From positions 248,001 to 312,000 of the forward strand of contig NZ_JAJNRQ010000001.1 of the NCBI RefSeq assembly GCF_021083645.1: a stretch of 64,000 bases of DNA, read 5' to 3'. The notes beneath the pieces were generated by a model. It was not told where the DNA came from, made no database searches, and worked only from the letters and a program-made list of their open reading frames with translations. The position numbers and the translations under genes are program-made. Positions 42,473 to 50,999 of the stretch are shown here, in pieces (the first letter of the stretch is position 1; every line of letters starts with the position of its first letter). The stretch comes from Schaalia sp. lx-260 (GTDB lineage Bacteria > Actinomycetota > Actinomycetes > Actinomycetales > Actinomycetaceae).

Positions 42473-44314
42473 ATGAGTCGTATTCTTTCTGCAGTCGCCT
42501 GGCCTTACGCCAATGGCCCTCGTCATATCGGACATGTTGCTGGTTTCGGAGTGCCCTCAGACGTATTCTCACGCTACATGCGTATGGCCGGTCATGAAGT
42601 CCTCATGGTGTCAGGGACAGATGAACATGGCACCCCTATTTTGGTGGCTGCTGACGCTGAAGGTATTAGTGCGCGAGAACTCGCAGATCGTAACAACCGC
42701 CTCATCGTGGAGGACCTTGTTGCGCTCGGCTTGTCCTATGACCTTTTCACCCGTACAACTGCGGGAAACCACTATGCAGTCGTTCAAGAAATGTTCGAGG
42801 TCGTTCGTGACAACGGATACATGATTGAACAGGTCACCCGTGCAGCAATCTCGCCATCAACAGGGCGCACACTACCAGATCGCTACATTGAAGGCACATG
42901 CCCGATATGTTCAACACCGGGAGCACGAGGCGATCAATGCGATGCCTGCGGGAACCAACTTGACCCCACGGACCTTATTGACCCCCACTCACGTATTAAC
43001 GGGGAAAAACCGCAATTTGTTGAGTCAACACACTGGTTCCTTGACTTACCTGCGTTAGCAGATGCCCTTTCCCACTGGTTGAATGATCGTGAGGATTCGG
43101 GAACATGGCGGCCAAATGTTATTAAATTCTCGCAGAACTTCCTCAACGATATACGCCCACGAGCAATGACACGTGACATCGACTGGGGTATCCCCGTCCC
43201 AGGATGGGAAGATCAACCCACAAAACGCTTGTACGTGTGGTTTGATGCCGTGATCGGTTATCTATCGGCCTCAATCGAATGGGCACGCCGTCAAGGTGAT
43301 CCACAAGCATGGCGGCAATGGTGGAATGATCCCGAAGCTTTGTCGTACTACTTCATGGGTAAAGACAACATTGTGTTCCACAGTCAGATTTGGCCTGCTG
43401 AATTACTGGGATACAACGGTCAAGGCTCAAAGGAAGGCCAGCCAAAAGACCTGGGCGTACTCAACTTGCCAACAGAGGTTGTCTCCAGTGAGTTCCTGAC
43501 GATGGAAGGGAAAAAATTCTCATCTTCCCATGGCATCGTGATTTATGTGCGCGATTTTCTTCAACGCTATCAGGCTGATGCGCTGCGTTATTTCATCAGT
43601 GCAGCAGGGCCTGAAACCTCCGACGCTGACTTTACATGGGCAGAATTTGTGCGACGCACAAATGGTGAACTTGTTGCAGGCTGGGGTAACCTCGTCAATC
43701 GGACAGCCTCAATGATTCACAAAAAGTGTGGTGCTATTCCCGAGCCTGGTCCGCTCCAAGAAATTGATGAGGCTTTGCTGGCGGCTATTGAATCCGGTTT
43801 CGCTGAGGTGGGGGATCTGATTCGTCATCACCGTCAAAAAGCTGCTTTAGGTGCGGCTATGCGTCTTGTGGCGGAAACAAATAAATACATCACAGAAACA
43901 GAGCCTTTCAAGCTGAAAGCTCCTGAGCAGCAGGAGCGTTTACGTACAGTTTTGTGGGTTCTTGCTCAAGCTGTATCTGACCTGAATACGATGCTCAGTC
44001 CGTTCTTACCTCATGCCGCAAATGCGATTGACAGCATCATGGGGGGCGCGGGCGATATTGCACCTATGCCTCGGATTGAAGAAGTAGCAGAACTTGATCC
44101 TGATGTGCTGCCTGAAGATTTCCGTGGACGCGCAGGCTACCCGATTATTACCGGTGATTATGAAGGTTTCCCAACGTGGGAACGTCACCCTGTGGTGGTG
44201 GGACGCGAAATTGGTAAGCCTTCGCCGGTATTCGTCAAACTTGATGAGTCAATTATTGAGGAAGAACTGGCTCGTTATGCCGATATGCTTCCTGACGATG
44301 TGACAGGCGCATAA
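42473..44314 (+). CDS. metG: Methionyl-tRNA synthetase
   Basis: 613 residues. ATG 42473 is probably leaderless: TAAACT lies 7 bases upstream with no ribosome site; an in-frame ATG at 42455 is possible. The class I HIGH motif is at residues 18-21, a four-Cys zinc knuckle at about 147-163 ([18 protein letters not shown]), and the KMSKS variant as GKKFSSSHG near residue 350. It belongs to the MetRS form common in actinobacteria. There is no C-terminal tRNA-binding EMAP domain. It charges initiator and elongator tRNA-Met. Confidence 0.95.
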   Translation: MSRILSAVAWPYANGPRHIGHVAGFGVPSDVFSRYMRMAGHEVLMVSGTDEHGTPILVAADAEGISARELADRNNRLIVEDLVALGLSYDLFTRTTAGNHYAVVQEMFEVVRDNGYMIEQVTRAAISPSTGRTLPDRYIEGTCPICSTPGARGDQCDACGNQLDPTDLIDPHSRINGEKPQFVESTHWFLDLPALADALSHWLNDREDSGTWRPNVIKFSQNFLNDIRPRAMTRDIDWGIPVPGWEDQPTKRLYVWFDAVIGYLSASIEWARRQGDPQAWRQWWNDPEALSYYFMGKDNIVFHSQIWPAELLGYNGQGSKEGQPKDLGVLNLPTEVVSSEFLTMEGKKFSSSHGIVIYVRDFLQRYQADALRYFISAAGPETSDADFTWAEFVRRTNGELVAGWGNLVNRTASMIHKKCGAIPEPGPLQEIDEALLAAIESGFAEVGDLIRHHRQKAALGAAMRLVAETNKYITETEPFKLKAPEQQERLRTVLWVLAQAVSDLNTMLSPFLPHAANAIDSIMGGAGDIAPMPRIEEVAELDPDVLPEDFRGRAGYPIITGDYEGFPTWERHPVVVGREIGKPSPVFVKLDESIIEEELARYADMLPDDVTGA

Positions 44315-44341
44315 AACCTAGGCTATAGGCCTAAAACGTAG

Positions 44342-44378
44342 CCCCGATCATAACCTGCAGGTGAGGTGAAGATCGGGG
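44342..44378. terminator. Terminator-like hairpin after metG
   Basis: CCCCGATC (44342-44349) and GATCGGGG (44371-44378) form an 8-bp perfect stem. A T tract is missing, so it may serve both converging transcripts only weakly. Confidence 0.45.
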
Positions 44379-44423
44379 TGCGTGCTATGCGGTTCGCATG
44401 TGCTCAGCGGGCGGAACCACTCA

Positions 44424-44987
44424 TTACTTTTTTCTGGTTCCTATGATAAGGGCCGCGAGAATCAAAGTCAGGCCCACCGCAGCAATCGCGCAGATTAAAG
44501 CGAAAACTACGTCAATGTACCCGATGAATGCGCAGAAGATGAGTAGCAGACCAATGATGATGACGAGGGAAGCCCACAAAAACTGGCCTATACGAATCCC
44601 TCGTGCTTCGCTTTCTGTGTGTTGTGCGAGGTCTTGTGGTGTGACAAAGCGAGGATAGGCCGCAGAAACCGTTTCGGTTGTCGGCGCAGCAGTCTGAGGG
44701 GCATCTGACTCTTGTAGTCGAAAGGAATCGGGTGTATCGCTCCCGTTGTTTTTAGGTGCGGCAGTGTCTGAAGAATCCTGCGCTTTATCAATGGTAGGGG
44801 CGTGTTCCTCAAGGATGCTGGTTTCAGTGGTGTCACTGTTTTCTGGCTGCAAGAGAAGTGATGATGGTAGTGAGGAAGTATTATGGGGGCTTTTATCCTG
44901 CGTGTGGGTATGAGAATGTTCGTCCTGTCCTGCAGGTGTTGATGTGTTCAAAGTTTCGGTTTCGCTATCGTGTGTGTGCTGAGGCAT
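44424..44987 (-). CDS. Hypothetical protein with disordered N-terminus and two membrane helices
   Basis: 187 residues. The first 125 are Ser/Thr/Pro/Glu-rich and probably disordered. A short conserved-looking segment (YPRFVTPQDLAQHTESEARGIRIGQFLW) precedes two C-terminal helices (ASLVIIIGLLLIFCAFIGY and VVFALICAIAAVGLTLILAALIIG). It follows the PspC-domain gene on the same strand after about 80 bases, and is likely part of the envelope-stress group. I do not recognise the family. Confidence 0.6.
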   Translation of the reverse strand: MPQHTHDSETETLNTSTPAGQDEHSHTHTQDKSPHNTSSLPSSLLLQPENSDTTETSILEEHAPTIDKAQDSSDTAAPKNNGSDTPDSFRLQESDAPQTAAPTTETVSAAYPRFVTPQDLAQHTESEARGIRIGQFLWASLVIIIGLLLIFCAFIGYIDVVFALICAIAAVGLTLILAALIIGTRKK

Positions 44988-45068
44988 AAGGGTGTTTTCC
45001 TTGTTATCAAGTATTTTTATGGCTGATGTGAGCTTGTCAGGCTGCGCGTTCTTTTTGAGGGTGCTCTC

Positions 45069-46739
45069 TTAGCTTCCAGATGGAGGGGCTGGGGTGGCAG
45101 AACTCGACGGTTTGGAAGATGAGGAAGCGTCGCGTAAGCCATTAAGTGTGAGTGTTTCCACCTCTGGGCTAAGGAATAGGGTGATTCCATTTTCCTCGGT
45201 GAAATTTGATGTACGCAAGATGGTTTCTTCATCAATACTGCTGTCTAAAAGTGAGGTGCTGGTGGCATCTAAGGTGACGTTATTGACGTTTAATCGGTTA
45301 ATGCCACCGGAAGCTATGATTTGCAGAGGTTGATCTGAACGTAGAGTTACCGTTGTATTTGAGGCACTAGATCCAGTAAAAGTAATAGTTTTATGAATTT
45401 TTTGCGGTGCATCCTCTAATTTTATGGAAAGATTTGCCGCATATACGGGGAGGTGAACAACATCAGCTTCCCATGTACTTTCGATTGTGTTGAAGCTGTA
45501 GAGAGTTGTGTGGTTGCTCCATGAGCCAAGCCATGACACATTGACACCGGCGGCCAATGGAAGGGCAGCAAAGGAGGTGGGAACGGCAAGAAGCACACCA
45601 AAGACTGATAAGCCTACGAGCCATCCGGCACTGCGATCACGAACTGAAGCGAAAGCAATGACGAGGCCGACAAAGATCAGTGAAATTCCACCGCCAATCA
45701 GAGCTGTTTGGCATAGCCAAATTATATGCGTTGGGGTGCCGGTACTTGCTTGGCTGAGTATCCAGAAGTAACGCATGAGGAAAAAAGACGCAGTAATGAT
45801 GAGCGTGATAATTCCGGTGACTGCCAAGTTAGTAGCGGTGCTGACCCGACGTGTTTTCGTGAAAGAACGCATGGGTTGTGTGGCATAAACCGGTGTAGGT
45901 GTGCCGGCCATTGTCGGGGGTGCGTAAGGTGAAGCATATGTGTGCGCAGATGTTTGCCATGAGGAGGTGGGGGGAGTAGTCGCAGATGGAGGAGCAAAAG
46001 ATGTTGTTCCAGCGGGAGGGTATCCCATAGAGCCTGCTGATGAGGTTGCTTCTGTTACCTGTGGGCTGCGGCTAGGTCCTAGGTTTTCAGGCGGTAACAC
46101 GTCAGGTCCCTGAGGCTGAGTATGTGATGAGCTAGGAGCGTTTGCTTGAGGTGTAGGGGGCGCGTATGCAGGTACGCCGTAGTGGGAGGAGGTGTGTCCC
46201 GGAGATGTTGACTGTTTATTTCGTGCAATGAAGAAAATAATCAGCAGGATGCATAAGACCCACATGCTAGGAATAAAAAGTGTGAAAGGGGAAGAAAAAC
46301 GGGAACTGAAAAGGACCGATGAAATCGAATATGACCCACTGAAGGCAATAAATAGAAGGAAAATTTGCCCCAAATGCGCAATATTGAAACGACCTTTGAT
46401 GAGTTCTTCAGCGTGGATGCGGCCGTCAGATTGTTCAGGGAGGAAAGCCCAGGCAAGACCGTAGAGAGCCAAGATAAGCGGCATGAAAAAAACAAAGATC
46501 AGTGTCAAGCCGCGGATGAGAGCAGGATCCCATCCAATTTTTTGTGCGATTGCCCCACAAACGCCACCAATGAAACGTGAGTCGGTACGGTAAAATCCTG
46601 ACGAACGTAGTGAACGGAAAAAAGAATGAGAATTGTAAGGGTCAGAATCTGGCTGAGGGGCTGAAGCAGGTGGAGGGCCACCGTGAGTTCTCCAATTGTG
46701 AGGATCAGAAGGTCCAAATGAAGATTCCTGTGTATTCAT
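45069..46739 (-). CDS. PspC-domain membrane protein with LiaF-like C-terminal region
   Basis: 556 residues from ATG 46739, possibly leaderless (TAGATGCT immediately before). After a Pro-rich leader, a PspC domain (FYRTDSRFIGGVCGAIAQKIGWDPALIRGLTLIFVFFMPLILALYGLAWAFLP) is followed by two helices, a Pro/Ser-rich loop of about 110 residues, three further helices, and a beta-repeat region (SNTTVTLRSDQPLQIIASGGINRLNVNNVTLDA) like the toast-rack fold of LiaF. Such proteins sense membrane or antibiotic stress and modulate the neighbouring kinase, here divergently encoded. Confidence 0.75.
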   Translation of the reverse strand: MNTQESSFGPSDPHNWRTHGGPPPASAPQPDSDPYNSHSFFRSLRSSGFYRTDSRFIGGVCGAIAQKIGWDPALIRGLTLIFVFFMPLILALYGLAWAFLPEQSDGRIHAEELIKGRFNIAHLGQIFLLFIAFSGSYSISSVLFSSRFSSPFTLFIPSMWVLCILLIIFFIARNKQSTSPGHTSSHYGVPAYAPPTPQANAPSSSHTQPQGPDVLPPENLGPSRSPQVTEATSSAGSMGYPPAGTTSFAPPSATTPPTSSWQTSAHTYASPYAPPTMAGTPTPVYATQPMRSFTKTRRVSTATNLAVTGIITLIITASFFLMRYFWILSQASTGTPTHIIWLCQTALIGGGISLIFVGLVIAFASVRDRSAGWLVGLSVFGVLLAVPTSFAALPLAAGVNVSWLGSWSNHTTLYSFNTIESTWEADVVHLPVYAANLSIKLEDAPQKIHKTITFTGSSASNTTVTLRSDQPLQIIASGGINRLNVNNVTLDATSTSLLDSSIDEETILRTSNFTEENGITLFLSPEVETLTLNGLRDASSSSKPSSSATPAPPSGS

Positions 46740-46853
46740 AGCATCTACTGTGCCTGAAAAAAGAACAAAAAAATATTGGGGGTTCCCCTGATCTGCCCCT
46801 GATCGTACCGTGAGCAGGTGCATATGAAGGCGCATTGATGGGAAAATATACGT

Positions 46854-48374
46854 GTGGATGAACAAACGAACCCTCACACATGCCTGAACGAACAAGCTGG
46901 GTATGGTGCGGGAGCGCCAATGGGCAAGGGCTTTCCGTACACACAGGTGGAACACGATACTTCAGTTCCTTCTTTTGCTTCTTTGCCATATCGTTCGTCT
47001 GATGAGTCAGTTCACCCACAAAAACCTGCGCAAAACTACCGGCGCTACGACTACTCATACGATCCAACTGGCACACCTCACATGAGGGAACCTCAAGCTT
47101 TCCGTGATACTTTCATGCCGGGGGAAAAGACTATGCCTCCACGCCATACAACAGAGCATCCCCCTTTACGTCGTGCGACTGCTCGAAGTGCAGATATGCC
47201 AACCCCCTGGGCAGCGGGTATTTGCTCAGGCTTGTCCATTCACCTCGGCATATCAGTGAAAGCTACGCGAATTATTTTCATTATTGCCAGCATCATAGGT
47301 GGTGGAGCAGGGGCTTTACTGTATGTGTGGTTATGGCTCATGGTTCCACTGGATGTGCCAGAGATATCCACACATCGTGGGGAACGGATTGCTGAGCGTC
47401 TGGCCTCTGTTGGGATTGACCGGCGAGTTTCGACTGCGCGTAATCAGCTTGTCTTTGCTGGGATTGGCCTTATCGGAGTGGCTTTTCTGCTCATTCTCTT
47501 TATGGGAAACCGAAGCGTAAGTTGGCAGGTAGCCTCAGGTATTTTCCTGAGTGTTTTCGGTTTACTTCTCATTTGGAGCCGTGTCGATTCTGCGCAACGC
47601 TTGTATGCTCCACTGAATATCATGGTAATCATTGTCGGTGCAACGCTCTTTAGCGTAGGACTGTTGTTTTTTATCTTCGGCCATGAATCACTGCTGCACA
47701 CACTACGAGTAGCCTCGGTTATTTTGATCTCTATTGTTGGTGTTGCTTTGGCTTTGATGCCTCTGGTCCTTCGTGCACATCGTGATGGGCAGGTAACACG
47801 TGAACAACAGGTACGTGATGCTGAACGCGCAGATATAGCTGCGCACTTGCATGATTCAGTTTTGCAAACTCTAACTCTCATACGAGGAGCAGCTCAAGAC
47901 CCTCAACGTGTGCGCGCCCTTGCTCTTACACAGGAACGTGAATTACGTTCATGGCTGTACACAGGGCGAACGGAAGTGGCAGATTCTTTCGCACAAGCTC
48001 TTAAAGAAACTGTCGGTCATATTGAATCACTGCACGGTGTGCCCGTGGAAGTTGTTACTGTTGGTGACGTGCAGCCGGGGCCAGCAGAACTTGCATTAAT
48101 TGCCGCCTGCAGTGAAGCAACACATAATGCGGTTCGTCATGGTGCTGCTCCTATTTCTGTTTACGCTGAAACAACACCGACACGTGTTGATGTGTATGTA
48201 AAAGACGCAGGTCCAGGTTTTAATCTCGACGAGATCGCTGCTGATAGGCACGGAGTGAAAGGATCAATCTTTGGGCGTATGGAACGGGCAGGCGGGCAAG
48301 CTTCCATACGCCGATTAAATCCCGGAACTGAAGTACACATGTATGTTCCACGCGGAACAGAATCAACAAACTGA
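46854..48374 (+). CDS. PspC-domain sensor histidine kinase (DesK/NarX family)
   Basis: 506 residues from GTG 46854. A polar leader of about 115 residues precedes a PspC domain (GICSGLSIHLGISVKATRIIFIIASIIGGGAGALLYVWLWLMVPL), then four more helices, a HisKA_3 dimerisation box with the phospho-acceptor in ADIAAHLHDSVLQTLTLIRG, and a short HATPase with N-box ACSEATHNAVRHG and G-box DAGPGFNLDE. It probably autophosphorylates on envelope stress and passes phosphate to the regulator encoded 40 bases downstream. Confidence 0.85.
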   Translation: MDEQTNPHTCLNEQAGYGAGAPMGKGFPYTQVEHDTSVPSFASLPYRSSDESVHPQKPAQNYRRYDYSYDPTGTPHMREPQAFRDTFMPGEKTMPPRHTTEHPPLRRATARSADMPTPWAAGICSGLSIHLGISVKATRIIFIIASIIGGGAGALLYVWLWLMVPLDVPEISTHRGERIAERLASVGIDRRVSTARNQLVFAGIGLIGVAFLLILFMGNRSVSWQVASGIFLSVFGLLLIWSRVDSAQRLYAPLNIMVIIVGATLFSVGLLFFIFGHESLLHTLRVASVILISIVGVALALMPLVLRAHRDGQVTREQQVRDAERADIAAHLHDSVLQTLTLIRGAAQDPQRVRALALTQERELRSWLYTGRTEVADSFAQALKETVGHIESLHGVPVEVVTVGDVQPGPAELALIAACSEATHNAVRHGAAPISVYAETTPTRVDVYVKDAGPGFNLDEIAADRHGVKGSIFGRMERAGGQASIRRLNPGTEVHMYVPRGTESTN

Positions 48375-48414
48375 GGCATAGGCATATAGCTGATACGCCA
48401 CGAAAGGACATGTG

Positions 48415-49065
48415 ATGACTATTCGTTTGATCGTCATTGACGATCACCCTATGGTACGTGCGGGGGTACGTGCTGAACTTGAGTCTTGCGGCGCAGATTT
48501 AGAAATTATTGGCGAGGCAACGGATGTTGATAGCGCTATTGTGGCCTGTCATGAACTGCGCCCAGATGTGGCTTTACTTGACGTGCATTTGCCGGGAGGA
48601 ATGGGCGGTGGCGGTGCGGAAGTTGCTGCACGCTGTCAAGATATTGACTCAGTACGTTTCTTAGCTTTATCAGTGTCAGATGCCCCAGAGGATGTCGTGT
48701 CAGTCATCCGTGCAGGTGCCCGAGGGTATGTGACAAAAGCGATTTCTACTCCTGATCTGGTGGAAGCAATTGGTCGTGTAGCAGCAGGAGATGCCGCTTT
48801 TAGTCCAAGGCTTGCAGGATTTGTCCTTGATGCTTTTGGGACGGGTGCTGTGGCTTATACAGATGAAGAACTGGATATGTTATCTGCGCGTGAACAGGAA
48901 GTGATGCGTTTGATTGCGCGTGGATATACCTACAAGGAAGTAGCCTCTGAGCTGTTTATTTCTATTAAAACAGTAGAAACACATGTCTCAGCGGTACTGC
49001 GTAAACTCCAGTTGTCGAACCGGCACGAACTGACACGCTGGGCCATTCAACGTCACATAGTGTGA
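48415..49065 (+). CDS. NarL/LuxR-family response regulator
   Basis: 216 residues from ATG 48415 with AAAGGA upstream. Receiver domain LIVIDDHPMVRAGVRAEL with phospho-acceptor Asp in VALLDVHLPGG, then Thr/Lys switch residues (LALSVSD, TKAIS). LuxR helix-turn-helix: LSAREQEVMRLIARGYTYKEVASELFISIKTVETHVSAVLRKL. It is the cognate partner of the PspC-kinase. The receiver has a slightly long loop with GGMGGGG after the phosphorylation site. Confidence 0.9.
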   Translation: MTIRLIVIDDHPMVRAGVRAELESCGADLEIIGEATDVDSAIVACHELRPDVALLDVHLPGGMGGGGAEVAARCQDIDSVRFLALSVSDAPEDVVSVIRAGARGYVTKAISTPDLVEAIGRVAAGDAAFSPRLAGFVLDAFGTGAVAYTDEELDMLSAREQEVMRLIARGYTYKEVASELFISIKTVETHVSAVLRKLQLSNRHELTRWAIQRHIV

Positions 49066-49201
49066 TCTGAAACGAGACTTTCTGCTTTGTGGTGCCTCAA
49101 CTATGCGCTTACCGTTGCTGCCGCTAGAATCGGTAAGGCGGGCGCGAGGGTCACCGGACGGCGATCGGGACACCTGCCGCTAGCTTTTTGGAGAGTGACA
49201 C

Positions 49202-50692
49202 GTGCAGAAGATCGGATTCGACCGCCAAAAATACCTCGAAATGCAATCTCAACATATTGCACAGAGGCGAGCACAATTCGGTGGGAAACTCTACTTAGAA
49301 TTCGGTGGGAAACTGGTAGATGATATGCACGCTTCACGTGTGCTGCCGGGTTTTACCCCTGATAACAAAATCGTCATGCTTGCTGAACTAGCTGATGAAG
49401 TAGAAATCGTTGTCGTGGTGAATGCGGAAGATTTTTCGCGTCACAAGGTGCGCGCTGATCTGGGTATTCCCTATGAAGACGACGTTCTGCGTCATGTGGA
49501 TGCCTTCCGTTCCTACGGGCTTCATGTTGGTTCAGTTGTGGTGACACGCTGGAATGATGACAACCACCAAGCGCAGGCTTTCAAAAATAAGGTAGAAAAA
49601 CTCGGCCTACCTGTGTATCGGCATTACACGATTGCTGGATATCCGCGTGATGTGGCAAAAATCGTGTCAGATGAAGGATACGGTCGTAATGAATATATTG
49701 AAACCAGCCGTGACCTTGTGGTGATTACAGCACCAGGCCCCGGCTCAGGTAAAATGGCAACCTGTTTGTCGCAGATGTATCACGACCATAAACGCGGTAT
49801 TCGTTCAGGATACGCCAAATTTGAGACATTCCCGATCTGGAATCTGCCTTTAGATCACCCTGTTAATGTTGCCTATGAAGCGGCGACAGCGGATCTTGAT
49901 GACGTGAATATGATTGATCCTTTCCATCTGGCAGCTCATGGTGTGCAAACCGTGAACTACAACCGTGATGTGGAGATTTTCCCTGTATTGTCACGTTTAT
50001 TTGAACAAATCCTCGGTGAATCACCCTACCAGTCGCCAACCGATATGGGTGTGAATATGGCGGGGCACTGTATCAGTGATGATGAGGTGTGTTGTCAGGC
50101 ATCACGGCAAGAAGTCATCCGCCGCTATTACAAGGCTTTAGTTCAGGAACGTCGTGACGAAGTAGACCCTGTTCAATCAGAGCGTATTGCTCTGTTGATG
50201 ACTTCTTTAGGTATTGAACCTACTGATCGTCCTGTGGTGCTGCCGGCTTTACGTGTTGCTGAGGAAACGAATGGGCCAGCTGCTGCTCTTGAATTGGCAG
50301 ATGGGCGCATTGTGACAGGTAAAACCAGTGAACTGCTTGGTGCATGTTCAGCGATGCTTTTGAATACGTTGAAATTACTGGCAGGGATTGATGATGAGGT
50401 GAAATTACTGGCTCCTGAATCAATTGAGCCGATTCAGACGTTAAAGACTGCGCATTTGGGTTCTCAAAATCCTCGTTTGCATACTGATGAGGTGCTGATT
50501 GCTTTAGCGGTGTCCGCAAATGGTGACGAAAATGCCCGTCGAGCATTGGAACAGCTTGCTGCTTTACGTGGGTGTGATGTTCACACGTCAACGATTTTAG
50601 GTCCTGTTGATGAAGGAATTTTCCGTTCGTTAGGTATTCAAGTGACGAATGAGCCTGTGTATGCGACAAAGAGGCTGTACCAAAAGCGTTAA
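49202..50692 (+). CDS. DUF1846-family protein
   Basis: 496 residues from GTG 49202 (GGAGAG upstream), the usual length for DUF1846. Landmarks: [34 protein letters not shown], a P-loop-like [20 protein letters not shown], and [27 protein letters not shown]. Structures of family members show a multidomain Rossmann-like fold; the biochemical role is not established to my knowledge. It stands alone. TAGAAT at about 49127 may be its -10 element. Confidence 0.87.
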   Translation: MQKIGFDRQKYLEMQSQHIAQRRAQFGGKLYLEFGGKLVDDMHASRVLPGFTPDNKIVMLAELADEVEIVVVVNAEDFSRHKVRADLGIPYEDDVLRHVDAFRSYGLHVGSVVVTRWNDDNHQAQAFKNKVEKLGLPVYRHYTIAGYPRDVAKIVSDEGYGRNEYIETSRDLVVITAPGPGSGKMATCLSQMYHDHKRGIRSGYAKFETFPIWNLPLDHPVNVAYEAATADLDDVNMIDPFHLAAHGVQTVNYNRDVEIFPVLSRLFEQILGESPYQSPTDMGVNMAGHCISDDEVCCQASRQEVIRRYYKALVQERRDEVDPVQSERIALLMTSLGIEPTDRPVVLPALRVAEETNGPAAALELADGRIVTGKTSELLGACSAMLLNTLKLLAGIDDEVKLLAPESIEPIQTLKTAHLGSQNPRLHTDEVLIALAVSANGDENARRALEQLAALRGCDVHTSTILGPVDEGIFRSLGIQVTNEPVYATKRLYQKR

Positions 50693-50703
50693 ACGCAGGC
50701 ATG

Positions 50704-50877
50704 TTACTTGGTAGCTGGGAATTTCTGTACGACGATACCTTGGGTGCGCTTTGACCTACGTGATCTGGTGAATATGTGGGGTAGGTGCATGGAAGGACGT
50801 TCGTCTGCTCCTTCCCAGTAGGCGACTTGAGTACCTAACAGCCACTGGCCTTGGCCTGTGATTGAGGGATAGCACAC
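50704..50877 (-). CDS. Possible 57-residue ORF or gene remnant
   Basis: A minus-strand frame from GTG 50877 to TAA 50704 encodes VCYPSITGQGQWLLGTQ, then VAYWEGADERPSMHLPHIF, then a basic tail TRSRRSKRTQGIVVQKFPATK. The composition is protein-like and the codons resemble local genes, but the ribosome site is weak and I do not recognise the sequence. It may be a real small protein or the C-terminal remnant of a longer gene. It fills most of the 307-base gap between the DUF1846 and helicase genes. Confidence 0.35.
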   Translation of the reverse strand: MCYPSITGQGQWLLGTQVAYWEGADERPSMHLPHIFTRSRRSKRTQGIVVQKFPATK

Positions 50878-50999
50878 TCAAGGCGCTACCGCTCCACTTA
50901 CTGTGCGAGGCTCAGATCGTATATGGAAAGAGAAACTGCTGACAAGAAAGCGCGACACATATGTACCGCAGATGTGGGTATGTGTCGTTAAAGTAATTA

